Source: Incurvaria masculella (Eukaryota > Arthropoda > Insecta > Lepidoptera > Incurvariidae). Taken from it: a stretch of DNA of 64,000 nucleotides. The stretch covers positions 13,410,001-13,474,000 of the forward strand of contig OX335662.1 in NCBI GenBank assembly GCA_946894095.1, written 5' to 3'. A program made the translations under genes and the position numbers. Below, one piece after another: positions 10,831 to 20,388 of this stretch (position 1 is the first letter of the stretch; the number at the start of each line of letters is the position of its first letter). The notes below the pieces were generated by a model, which made no database searches, was not told where the DNA came from, and saw only the letters and a program-made list of their open reading frames with translations.

Positions 10831-11084
10831 ATAAAAATATGTAATATTATGTTTGCAAAATTTTACGCAGTTTTTTGCTTAAAACCGTGCGAACGATTCT
10901 AATGTTTTTAAATGTAAGTACACTGAAAAAATAATCAGTAAATATAACTGTTTTTTCGATAATACCACTTTAAAATAAAGCCAACTAAGTAAATCGGTTA
11001 CTCTGAGTGAAAACAGCATAAAACATTAAATGTTACTGAATCTTTTAATTCTTTTTTAACAGTTCAGTTTCAGTTTCTGTATTT

Positions 11085-11280
11085 CCTCCATTAGATGTAT
11101 AATATATAACACACTCGGATTCGTCTTTTTTTTCCTGTCGGTTCGATTACTTCTGGCGAAGAAGAGCCGACAAGAAACTTCGTCAGGTTGGTCATTGTAT
11201 TATTATTGTTTCCAGTGATACTTACAATCTAGTTTATAGTGATTGATTGATTACTACTGCTCACAAAGAACATTATTATA
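11085..11280 (+). repeat. R2 retroposon, hairpin module b (fragment)
   Basis: Starts at AACACACTCGGATTCGTC and includes a hairpin with arms TGTCGGTTC (11136-11144) and GAGCCGACA (11164-11172) around GGCGAAGAA. It matches the minus-strand copy at 54300-54540 closely and the plus-strand copy at 32458. The 3' part seen in longer copies is missing. Confidence 0.7.
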
Positions 11281-12339
11281 AGAACATTATATACATTGGT
11301 GAGGAGCTTGGTGAGGAGGAACTGTGTACAATAACTGTTTTTACCCGACTGCGAAAGAAGGAGGGTTATGTTTTTCGAGTGTATGTATGTATGTATATTT
11401 CTTTGTCGCCCCCTGCAGCCTAAACGGCTTGATGGATTTTAGCTTGAGAGGTGTCGTTAGATTCGTCTTAATTGTGAGAGTGACACTGGGTATATAAAAA
11501 TCATAAAAAAAAATCATGGCTAATTTTTGGCGCCAAATTATGTGTTTTCAAATATTTTTTTTCTTGAAACATATCGAGTGGGGTATCAAACTAAAGGGTT
11601 TACAAAATAGTTTACAAAAAGGTATGCAACTTATATGTTTAAATTTAATTTGGAATAAGAAATTCCAAAAACATCAAAATATTCAACGTTAAAAACTAAT
11701 TCAAATGATTGTTGTTTACGCAAGCGCGCTTGTCACACCAACTCAGGTCATATACTCCTCTTTTCACTACCTCCAGCTATATGGAATGTAGTTTCGGTTA
11801 CATTGCATATTTATATGGTGTAACCGAAAGATAACTTTGGGATGTCTGTAACTGGAAGTGGTGGATCCGGGCGATAGTCAGATATATTTTCGACATTCTC
11901 GGTCACCGCATAGACCGATATCACCATCATTGCTTTACTATCAGCATTCTGCACCTGCACAGCTCATAAATCCATACTTCCGTTGTCAATGCGTGTCACG
12001 CTGGGGAAGGTCCGCTTGTTCCACAAGAGGGCGACTCTACAGTGCCGAGATACTGTGGTGCCCAAAATCGGTACCAATCTGATAATATCTAAAAGCTTCA
12101 CCAAAGATAAGAAAACTTTCCATGAAGATGTCGTCAGCCCCCTGACGAGGACTTATGTTACATAGGGTACATTAGATATGATCGTCATCATAATATCGCT
12201 GATCTTTAACCGTGCGTCCTTGGGAGCAGTGGGAAGGAAAAGCACGGCTTTGCCAAAGTTGGGTTTATCATCATATATCACATATTATTAACACGCTATA
12301 TTATTGAAAATAATAAACCAGGAGTTCATGTACGGATTA

Positions 12340-12540
12340 AATCATGAACGTTATATTTTGATGGGCTTTGGAGCAAGAAACAAGAAACGCTCAGTTGGGA
12401 TGTAACAGTTTATAAGCTCCAAGGTAACACATTCGATCGGGCGATAGTGGATCTCGGGCCCACATATATTTGCAAACGATGAATCCAGGTCTCTTTCGCC
12501 GCATCCAGTTAAAGTTCTAATCTGTGAAACTGAATCTTAA
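12340..12540 (+). pseudogene. PIF1/Helitron-like helicase remnant
   Basis: Frame at 12387-12478 reads TLSWDVTVYKLQGNTFDRAI, followed by VDLGPTYICKR and a stop. This resembles the late conserved motif of PIF1-family helicases, including the helicase domain of Helitrons (the WA-TVHK-QG-T-D-A-VDLG pattern). No ATP-binding loop can be read in a clean frame upstream, and stops occur on both sides, so this is a dead fragment. The inverted copy at 42281-42372 keeps the same reading with Leu changed to Phe. Family assignment is by eye. Confidence 0.45.
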
Positions 12541-12732
12541 CTAGCACAATAATTAAATAAAAATGGCTTTAACAATGCTTTTGACTCACATTCAAAGCTG
12601 TCAGTCAAGAGACAACAGTCTTATGAAGTAGTGGATATAAATATTATAATCATGGTTATTATGGAGATTATTGAATTTTAACTAGCAGTTAGTTTATACG
12701 TGGATGAAATCCTGTGATCAAAGCGATTGCTA

Positions 12733-13304
12733 CAGGGTCCGTCACTTGAACTGTTACTTCTATTTTCAAAATAATAATGACAGCACGCAAAATTTGCACT
12801 GAAAGTCTTGCGTGGCGATCTGGAAAACATTGTTTTGTCTGATGAAAAAATGTTTACTGTCTAACAGTATCTAAACAAACAAAATTTTCGTGTTTGGCTA
12901 CAGGGCAAATCCAACGAGAATTTAGATGATGGAGTTCCCGTTCGTAAGCAAGCGCCCGCTTCTGTTATGGTCTCGACTGCAGTGACCGCAAATGGTCGCT
13001 ATTCACTCGTGTTTATCGAGAAGGGCGTCAAAGTCAACCAGCCAGTGTGTGCAAAAGGTGTTAAATGAGGCGCTCATACCATGTACACGTGTAAACAATG
13101 CAGTACGAAACGCTGGACGTTCCAACAACACTCAGCATCGTCTCAGAAAGCTCTTATCTATGGATCAAAGGAGGCTATATCGAACAATAGCAATTATTGT
13201 CTTAAAATTAAATGTTTTATTCTGATATAATTTTTAATGAACCGTACTTCAATTAACTAAATAACATCATTTTCAATTGGTAACACTTCGAGTGACGGAC
13301 CCTG
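12733..13304 (+). mobile_element. mariner-like element, internally deleted (copy 1)
   Basis: Terminal inverted repeats CAGGGTCCGTCACTTGAACT and its counterpart at 13281-13304 are flanked by TA on both sides (12731-12732, 13305-13306), the Tc1/mariner hallmark. The interior carries a broken transposase: DEKMFTV, VWLQGKSNENLDDG, APASVMVSTAVTANGRYSLV, FIEKGVKVNQPVCA and WTFQQHSA, which match the catalytic half of mariner transposases (the usual WTFQQDSAP has lost its Asp). Stops and frameshifts are present. Compared with the copy at 40980-42021 it lacks about 470 bp including the N-terminal half. Confidence 0.8.
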
Positions 13305-13397
13305 TATACAACCACAGGATTTGAGTGTCGAACTGGTCGCTTATAAATTTAGTGTAACTATAATCAACGATGATGAGAGAGAGATTCTAAAAAAACC

Positions 13398-13618
13398 ATA
13401 TATAGGGTGTTAACGGAGATATGGTCCAAAAGCTAACCACGTATTCCTCGGCATATTTGGAGCTAAAGAGGTAGAAGATATTTTGTTGTACGACTTGAAA
13501 AAGATCCTCCCCATACATTTTAAATACCTACAAATAAAATGTATATCCTTTTTGTTTCAAATATGCCAAGGAATACGTTAACGTTTGGACCATACCTCCA
13601 CTAAAACCTTGTATATAT
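13398..13618. mobile_element. Small foldback MITE (copy 1)
   Basis: Arms of about 60 bp: GGAGATATGGTCCAAAAGCT and CACGTATTCCTCGGCATATT on the left are matched in complement on the right (GGAGGTATGGTCC, CGTATTCCTTGGCATATT). Ends lie in TATATA tracts. The element recurs at 40665-40888 in the inverted unit. Confidence 0.7.
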
Positions 13619-13732
13619 CGGCATATGATCCAAATTCGTTGAATGAGGGAATCTCATTCTATGAGCTGATGACTTCATTAAAGCCTTAAAGATAACATGA
13701 AGAAACTTTTAGAAAATGTAGTTTTGTTTTAA

Positions 13733-14105
13733 TAGGGAGTAGGGACTAAAATATTGCCTTTCATGCAAGAGGTTATGGGTTAAAATCCTCGCATCTGTTA
13801 TACACCACTTTATCTTGCGAGTGGTTCATGGTTCGGAACCCATGTAAAACTGCAGGTCACCTTACCCTACTAGGTGACAGGGTTAAGCCCGCCTGGGTTG
13901 GTATCACCGCATTAGGAAAAACTATGGACGAAGTGGCAATAGATCATTGTCTGTATTTTCCACCCATGGTATCCGTGTGCAGCCGTGATTCTGTGTAAAG
14001 GAAGGTCCTGGCCTGTCACCTAATTCCTTCTGGAATTTGTTGAATTAGGCTTATATCATGACGGTAGTTGTGTTACATTAGCCATCCATGTCAGGTTCCA
14101 TAATA
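13733..14105 (+). repeat. Diverged SINE in composite unit (copy 1)
   Basis: Old member with the shared body (CTACTAGGTGACAGGG, GAAGGTCCTGGCCTG) and tail (CCATCCATGTCAGGTTCCATA). The head is a different tRNA-like sequence, containing CTTTCATGCAAGAGGTTATG and a degenerate B box GGGTTAAAATCC. It is also present at the equivalent site in copy 2. Confidence 0.75.
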
Positions 14106-14204
14106 ATACCTAACCTTACTTTCTTTGGAATTTATTAACGTGCAGATATTTAAATGATAAATGCATGCTCTACGAAAACTAAAAATTATTAAAATAAAAC
14201 AAAT

Positions 14205-14966
14205 TATTTAAAAATATAAAAAACCCGACAGCGTAAAAAATTGTAACTTAAAATTGACTTAGTAAAGGAACTGAAAAGATAGAAACAAATTGAAAAATTA
14301 AATATTTGTTGTGTTTGAATGATCATGGTTGACAGTGTTTACAAATGCAGTCGGAGGCATAAGATACATTAACAACGATTTATATTTTTAATGGTGTGCC
14401 TATGCAAACTTCACGATGGTCGGTTGAGTTCGCGAAACATTCGTATTTATTATATGACAGTTAGGAGATTATAATTTATCTCAATAAGTATATTTTTGCT
14501 ATACCCATATCACTAAGAAATCGCTAGTCATTAATAATGGAATGTATTGGGAAATATATAATATATCATTATATAATTCATATTGTGCATCAAATACATT
14601 AACTATGATTTATATTTTTTTGTTATTAAATTCATTGAAAGTGTACCTATGTAAATTTCATGATGATTGGTGACACCGAGAATGAGAAAAAAAACCCCAC
14701 TTTATACATAAAAATGAAAGATAGGATATTGGAACTTCCCCCACCACGTATTTTCTTGCTCCACCGAAATAATCCATAAAATCGCTAGTCATTTACTATG
14801 GAACGTACTGGGGCTATTTGATGCCTCCGACTGCGTTTGTAAACACTGTCAACCATGATCATTCAAACACAACAAATATTTAATTTTTCAACTTGTTTCT
14901 ATCTTTTCAGTTCCTTTACTAAGTCAATTTTAAGTTGCAATTTTTTACGCTGTCGGGTTTTTTTAT
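14205..14966. mobile_element. CCCGACAGCG foldback with internal direct repeat (copy 1)
   Basis: Arms of about 140 bp: CCCGACAGCG at 14224 to CAGTCGGAGGCAT at 14361, and the complement at 14820-14957. Between them are two direct half-units (about 14370-14580 and 14595-14820) sharing ATCGCTAGTCATT and the pair GATTTATATTTTT / CTATG-AAA-TTCA-GATG. No transposase. The right end coincides with the end of the composite unit. Confidence 0.75.
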
Positions 14967-15009
14967 TTCTGTTTCCCTAACACTGTAAAACCTGTTAGCT
15001 GTTTCTTTA

Positions 15010-15332
15010 GTATTTTTTTAGGGTTACGTACCAAAATGGGTGAAAACGGAACCCTATCACTAAGCCTCCGCTGTCCGTTCGTCCGTCCGTCCGTCCGTCA
15101 GTCCGTCCGTCTGTCACAGGGCTGTATCTCAGTAACCGTAACAGATAGATAGATGAAAATTTCACGGAGTGTGTATTTATTTGCCGCTATAATAACAAAT
15201 AGGTAAAATTGAAAAATTATTAAAATTAAAGGGGGCTCCCATACAAACAACCTGATTTGTTTGCGTTAAATCTTTTACGATGGTACGGAACCCTTCGTGT
15301 GTGAGTCCGACACGTAATTGGCCGGTTTTCTA
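15010..15332 (+). repeat. GTCCGT repeat (R1), complete
   Basis: Complete copy directly after the composite unit, with an expanded GTCC run (15078-15112) and a partly decayed 3' hairpin. Confidence 0.85.
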
Positions 15333-15431
15333 TTCACACTTATGTCTTATATTCAGTAAAAAGGTTATTTTAAATCTGTTAAAATTACTGTACATCTTGA
15401 ATCTGGCCAGTTGCACGCCTAATTTGTAGTC

Positions 15432-15492
15432 AGCCGAACAGCGGAGGATTAGTAAGTTCCGTTTAGTACCCTTTGGCTACGGAATCCTAAAA
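15432..15492 (-). repeat. R1 end fragment
   Basis: Complement of the R1 start (AGCGGAGGATTAGTAAG ... GGCTACGGAATCCTAAAAA). A solitary piece about 100 bp after the previous copy. Confidence 0.65.
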
Positions 15493-15657
15493 ACAGTACC
15501 GTTACTTACTGACAGACAACGCACAACCTGAACCGGATCTTCTTGAAATTTGATATTTGGAGGAAATATTATTTGAGTAGCCAAACCATGCACTAAGGAG
15601 GGATTTTTTAAAATTATTTCCATAGAGGGGTGAACGTGTGTGGCAAAGTATGTATTT

Positions 15658-15848
15658 TTATGGAACTTGACAAATACAGCGTATACTACATAACTACCGT
15701 CATGATATTAGACCAATACACCACATTCCTAAAGTAATTAGGTGCCATACCAGGACCTATATGAGCTCGGCTACAATGAACTGTATAGAAAAAAGGGACA
15801 TTTTTTTTATTACCGCTTAAACCAGTTTAATCCAATGCGGCTGTTAGT
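15658..15848 (-). repeat. Decayed SINE 3' half
   Basis: ACATAACTACCGTCATGATA, CACATTCCTAAAGTAATTAG and GCTACAATGAACTG match the SINE tail and body in complement, with many changes and no head. Confidence 0.7.
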
Positions 15849-15892
15849 CCAATACTAAATAACAAAATAACAAGCATAACTGCTAACTCTCA

Positions 15893-16563
15893 GGCTGAGG
15901 TAAATATTAGTCGGAACAGAAACTAAGCCTAAGATTCATAGACGTTACTCGTATTTGGCTGAGCCAAAGTATGTCTTTCGGCTGCCAGTTTAAAAAAAAA
16001 CTCACAAAATGTCATGTCATCAAAAATGTCATAAAATGTAACTGAATGTCAAATTTGACAGTCGGAAGTCATATTTTGGCTAAGCCAAGCACGAGTAATG
16101 TCTATGGCTGAGATAAATAGTCGTAACAGAAACTAAGACTAAAAAAGTAGTACTTTGTGAAGTAATTTCGACACACTCTGTATGGACGAAATGTCAAAGA
16201 AATGCAAAGTGACGTCACAAGGCATTACTTTTCGTTAATCTTCGTTTCTCTTACGACTATTTATCATAGTAATCTCATCATAAGACTAACGAAAAGTAGT
16301 ACTTTGTGACGTCACTTTGACACATTTTGTATGGACGAAATCTCAAAAACAATGCAAAGTGACGTCACAAAGTAAGACTTTCCATTAGTCATAGTTTCTG
16401 TTACGACTATTTATCTCAGCCTAAGACTAACGAAAATTAGTACTTTGTGACGTCATTTCGACAAACTTTGCATGGACGAAATAACAAAGTAATGCAAAGT
16501 GACGTCACAAAGTACTTATTTTCTTAACTCTTAGTTTTTGTTACGACTATTTATCTCAGCCTC
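15893..16563. mobile_element. Tandem MITE array carrying TGACGTCA sites
   Basis: Units begin GGCTGAGATAAATAGTCGTAAC and end with its complement. Each holds an inner inverted repeat AAAGTAGTACTTTGTGACGTCA ... TGACGTCACAAAGTACT around a TATGGACGAAAT core (some arms shortened). One partial unit (15893-15936) is followed by an unrelated MITE and then three units: 16106-16264, 16271-16420 and 16420-16563. A single dispersed copy interrupts a LINE at 17406-17573. The TGACGTCA octamer is the consensus CREB/ATF site; binding is not shown. Confidence 0.75.
15937..16106. mobile_element. CATAGAC MITE inserted in the array
   Basis: 170 bp with ends CATAGACGTTACTCG and CGAGTAATGTCTATG and further complementary blocks (TTTGGCTGAGCCAAA against TTTTGGCTAAGCCAAG, CGGCTGCCAG against CAGTCGG). 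Sits between the partial and first complete unit of the array. Confidence 0.7.
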
Positions 16564-16845
16564 TGAGTACCGCAGACATACCGATCTCACGAGTACATAC
16601 ACGTATATGTCCACAGAAAGCCAATAAAGCATGTGTCGACGTATTAGATTTCACGGCGCTCCGAACTCCGAGTCATAAACTGCAATTTATATCAAAATGG
16701 CGTCTCTAATCCAATCGTACCCTCGGGAGCCGTGGACCGGCCGAAGAAATATGTACCCTCGCGCTCTGGGCGGGATATGTTGACAAGCGCCCTATATACG
16801 CGAACAAACGCTCCATTCCGGTTATGCTTAAAATTATATTTCAAC
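16564..16845. other. GC-richer unique DNA
   Basis: Unique sequence with CG-rich words near 16650-16790. No repeat or coding family recognised. Confidence 0.35.
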
Positions 16846-17098
16846 TAGCTGTGGTACCCGGCTCCCCTCGGGTCAATGTCGTTTTGGGCTGATGTCGGGC
16901 GGAATAATTTGGCTATTATGTGAGTTCCCCATACATATTTTCATCCCCTATTTCGCCCTCTTCGAGTGTATTTTTGCCACAAAATGTAACATATATCCTT
17001 CTTCAGGGTCCAGACTATCTCTTCACCGAAATTCATCAAAATTGGTTCAGCTCTTAAGGCGTGAAAAGTTTCTTTCGCATTCATAATAATAGTATGGA
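16846..17098 (+). repeat. CTAGCTGTGGTACCCGGC repeat
   Basis: Starts ACTAGCTGTGGTACCCGGC, contains TTTTCATCCCCTATTTCGCC and AAATTCATCAAAATTGGTTC, and ends AATAATAGTATGGAT. This pattern is very common in Lepidoptera to my knowledge. A short related piece lies at 49465-49600. Class not certain. Confidence 0.65.
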
Positions 17099-17099
17099 T

Positions 17100-17815
17100 T
17101 ACTTTATTATTATTATTGTTTGGTTTATAACACTAGCAGCTATAAGCTAATGCGTGCATATCAGGTTTTAGAACTAATGAGTGCACCTGGTTTTTTTTTC
17201 GTTTTTTTTTGTTTTTTGGTTTTTTGTTTATTTATTTAGGGTCTATTTCTATATTTATATTTGTCTAGTACATTTTTGAACCCATTAACTCTTTTGGCAC
17301 TTATGACTTCCTGTGGTAGTTGATTCCAGGAGTGTACAACTCTGTTGCAAAGAAAATGTTTTCTGGGATTTGTCCTTGAGGAAGAGTGGTTCAGCTTTAG
17401 ACTATGGCTGAGATAAATAGTCGTCACTGAAACGAATGCTAAGGCAAAGTAGTACTTTGTAACGTCATTTGGCATTGCTTTGAGATTTCGTCCATACAAA
17501 ATGTGTCAGAGTGACGTCACAAAGTACTACTTTCCGCTAGTCTTAGTTTTTGTTACGACTATTTATCTCAGCCTAAGTCCTCTAAGGTGAGTCAATGTGT
17601 TTATTGCAAACATTTCGTTGAGTTTGGAGGTACTGTAGTAAATATTGAGGATCTTATAGACTTCGATGAGGTCTCCACGCTGCCTTCGCTCATGAAGAGT
17701 TGTGAGCTTTAGTTGTAGGACCAAAGATGGATTACTTAGGTGGTTTTTTGGTCGTTTTTGGAATCTATAAAATCTAAAGGAAATCTAAAAGGATATTTTA
17801 AATTGTTAAAGGAGG
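17100..17815 (-). pseudogene. LINE 3' end (CR1-like), split by a MITE
   Basis: Minus-strand frame ends RTNPRKHFLCNRVVHSWNQL then PQEVISAKRVNGFKNVLDKY. Upstream of the MITE the same protein continues (RRQRGDLIEVYKILN, KLNEMFAI). These are the usual last 120 residues of CR1/L2-type LINE ORF2. The reverse transcriptase is missing. The stop lies at about 17236 and the 3' UTR includes a T-rich run near 17190-17240. The MITE at 17406-17573 cuts the frame after KLNHSS-type residues, so it inserted after the LINE. Confidence 0.8.
17406..17573. mobile_element. TGACGTCA MITE, solitary copy in LINE
   Basis: Starts GGCTGAGATAAATAGTCG and ends CGACTATTTATCTCAGCC, with inner arms GTAGTACTTTG and GTGACGTCACAAAGTACTAC. 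Same family as the array at 15893-16563. Its insertion into coding LINE sequence gives clean borders for the element. Confidence 0.8.
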
Positions 17816-18149
17816 CAGTCTCACCTGGTCGATCTGGGCACCCAAAGACGACACCGTAGACAACACTAACCGTTTTGTCCAGAACTGTGTAGGAGGCAAA
17901 TTGACGCGATACGCAAATACATCGGACAGGTCAGTACTGAACTCCTATAAAACCGACACTACATTTTCTTCTTCCCTGGTCTGAGAGAGGTGTGGATTTT
18001 GCTGGTGAACTTCAGGAATATCTGCAAGGAACGCTGGAGAATTGGAAACCCATTTTTGAAGCCCGCAACCCGCTGACTTGAGGATTTCAAGCCTTCGAGA
18101 TCAGCCTCTGAAACTATATCGTCTTAAAGATTGCCTGTATCAATCAAAT
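17816..18149. other. Spacer, nothing recognised
   Basis: Mixed composition. No clear coding family although it follows the 5' side of the truncated LINE; it may be unrelated flanking DNA. Confidence 0.35.
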
Positions 18150-18620
18150 CTAACAAATATTTCGATAAATGATTGTTCATCATCCACAGTGCACACTGCA
18201 CTCGGATTCGTAAATTTTATCATTAGAAAGTTCAGTATTCACAGCGAAGAAGAACTGGCAAGAAACTTCTATGGATTTATTTCAACGCCCACTTTCAAAA
18301 GTGTTTGCCACTCCTTACAGAAATACTGGTTATTGGTACCCGATTGTGAAATTTAAGAAAAACAGCTTTTATTATAGTCCGGAGCAATCTAACCTGTATT
18401 GCGACGGCTAGGTTTTTTACCGCAGATTTTTTAAATTACTTATGATCTATACTTACTTAAGTACTTGAGTAACTTGTTGTAATTTTGATATCTCAACATA
18501 TTATACACATACAAGCACCACATAAAATTCTATGCATATCTATCTTAAAAAGTTTTTTTGTAAATTTGTTAGTGTGAATAAATTATTGTAATTCCTTGTA
18601 ACATAAATAGCGAAGGTAAA
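18150..18620 (+). repeat. R2 retroposon, module a copy
   Basis: Begins ATTGTTCATCATCCACAG, then CTGCACTCGGATTCGTAAAT, the hairpin region GCGAAGAAGAACTGGCAAGAA and TACAGAAATACTGGTTATTGG. The later half diverges and ends AATTCCTTGTAACATAAATA, as in the inverted copy near 54290. A short open frame (18078-18356) runs through it and is not a gene. Confidence 0.7.
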
Positions 18621-19117
18621 CAAGAAAGAACAACAGATGTTTTTAAAAAGTTATTGGACCCATTTAGCAGGATCTTAAAGATATCTTTATACATAAAATT
18701 CCGGTTTGATTCTGATAAAAATATTTTAATCTTCTGGATGGTTCGATTAGTTTCACCAAATGTATTTATTTCTTACAAAAAAACATTGAATCCCAATTTT
18801 GGAACCTTCTCGCACCTCTCATTATTTATTAATTCATTCCTAACTGACGGATTGTATAACACGCCTGCGAAGATTTCTGATCGCATTTTACCGGGCTCCG
18901 TTCGCGTAGATGGCTAAAGCGAAATGAACCCGAGTGAAGTTCAGTTAATATAACTCATTTAGCATAAAATATAGTTGGTTTTTACAAATTTAAAGAAATA
19001 TTAAAAACAATTTTTAAATGCTTATGTTATGGTCTAAAAGCTAACAGCGACTTTTTGTTTTGTGATTGGAATTGTTTTATTATAAAACGGAATTTTACTT
19101 CAGATAACTCGGTGTTG
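18621..19117. other. Unassigned DNA
   Basis: No feature recognised in about 500 bp of AT-rich sequence; the frame at 18654-18917 has no family resemblance. Confidence 0.4.
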
Positions 19118-19320
19118 TACTTTGAGCGACTCGTAGCTTAGGGGCGCAGCGACTCGCCTTACATGCCAGAGGTCGTAGCTTCTAATCCCCGCCCCGTTCA
19201 TGCACCCACTTCCTTTCGGTTTCTCACCTACTAGACGGGTTGGTACAATCGCGTTGGACAAAAACATGGTCATCTAGTTCAATGTAGCCGTGCTTTCTTC
19301 GAGAATGCGGTGTGTGGCTT
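19118..19320 (+). repeat. tRNA-headed SINE with internal deletion
   Basis: tRNA-like head (GACTCGTAGCTTAGGGGCGC ... CCAGAGGTCGTAGCTTCTAATCC), part of the body (GACGGGTTGGTACAATCGC) and a short tail piece. About half of the usual length. Confidence 0.75.
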
Positions 19321-19655
19321 TTGTCAGCTTCAGTATCCCAGTGATTCGATAAGCTGCGTAAGCACCTCTGAGCGCGGTCAGGTTCTGGATAGGTGACCAT
19401 TTTCAAACCGTTGAGGCTGGCCGATACTTACTTACTAGATGGTAGGGTTAATCCCGCCCGGGTGGCTACCATCGCATTGAATGAACGATGGTAGAAGCGG
19501 CAATGACACTTTTCCGTGTTTTCCATCCATTTCAATGAAGCCGATCATTATAAGGAAGGTCCTGGCATGGCACCTAGTTTCCATGTGGTGTGTTAGGCTA
19601 ACATCCAACATTCAGTTTGGTATTAGCCATCCATGTCGAGTTACATAAAAACAAG
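19321..19655 (+). repeat. 5S-headed SINE, diverged
   Basis: A decayed 5S-like head (CAGTATCCCAGTGATTCGAT, GGATAGGTGACCATT) is followed by the body and a CCATGTCGAGTTACATA tail. It abuts the previous SINE in the same orientation. Confidence 0.8.
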
Positions 19656-19704
19656 TAGTGGCCATACATATCCAGTGAAATATATTATTGAAAATTCCTA
19701 TTAA

Positions 19705-20071
19705 GAACGGCCCGTAAGCTATGTTCCCCATACAAACGTAGTTTACTAATCATTTGAAAAACACTACCGATTTGCTTGATTTTTAGTATCTAATATTCTA
19801 CAATATATATCTCTGTCTGCACGCTTTTGTTTTGCTGAAAAATCTAAAGCAAGTCAAATAACAGGCAAAAGAAAATCTGCAAACAAATGTTCATTTCTCT
19901 GTTGTGTGACACAGGATACATTTTTCGAAAAAAACAAACACGTGCAGACATAGATATTTGTTGCTTGATATTAAGTCCAAAATATTAACTAAATTGGAAC
20001 AGTGGTTTTGAAATGATTAGAAAACTACTTTTGTATAGGAAGCGTAATTTTGTGATGCTTACGGGCCCACC
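19705..20071. mobile_element. TTAA-flanked foldback MITE
   Basis: Arms CGGCCCGTAAGC and GCTTACGGGCCC; complementarity extends about 140 bp inward (AGTAGTTT-CTAATCATTT, CTGTCTGCACG). TTAA stands at both borders (19701-19704, 20072-20075). A TTAA duplication is the hallmark of piggyBac-type elements; inferred, not proven. Confidence 0.7.
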
Positions 20072-20163
20072 TTAAGAGTAGTTCATTTCGAACCCGATAA
20101 ACTTCAGTCATTGCTGTATTAGTAGGTGTTCTATCCTCATGATATTATATACGATTCCGCTTT

Positions 20164-20228
20164 AGATGTCCAACATAAGCGAAGAGAATGTCCAAAATAA
20201 GCGAATAGAATGTCCAAAATAAGCGAAA
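20164..20228. repeat. Three 22 bp tandem units
   Basis: Units of the form GAATGTCCAAAATAAGCGAA. Followed by a C-rich run at 20269-20288. Confidence 0.75.
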
Positions 20229-20353
20229 GGTCCGGACTATAAACTAAGATAATTTGCCAAATTAACCCCCCCCCCCCTGCCCCCCCCATCGCTTCTCTCT
20301 GCTCCGCCATCTTCCTCTCTTTCCACTCATCCGGGGTTGAGCTCGCTATTCCC

Positions 20354-20380
20354 GTACTTTGACGCTTTGTGTCAAAGTAC
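20354..20380. other. Perfect 10 bp hairpin
   Basis: GTACTTTGAC, 7-base loop GCTTTGT, GTCAAAGTAC. It lies just before the CTAGCAGCCCGTCCCGG repeat; function unknown. Confidence 0.6.
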
Positions 20381-20388
20381 TTTATCGT

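Larger units (their letters stand above)
11341..14966 (+). mobile_element. Composite repeat unit, copy 1
   Basis: About 3.6 kb that recurs inverted at 39240-43445. It starts ACCCGACTGCGAAAG and ends CGCTGTCGGGT, so the ends form an 11 bp inverted repeat with one mismatch. Inside are, in order: a GTAT microsatellite, a helicase-like remnant, a mariner, a small foldback, a SINE and a large foldback. All these lie at the same sites in the second copy. Whether the unit moved as one transposon or was copied as a segmental duplication cannot be settled from this window. The classification is unknown; the helicase remnant suggests Helitron-related DNA. Confidence 0.75.

Noticed and set aside
12200..12260. 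Possible ATP-binding loop (GAVGRKST) upstream of the helicase motif
   Set aside because: It lacks the glycine expected before the lysine, is in a different frame, and is flanked by stops; too weak to call.
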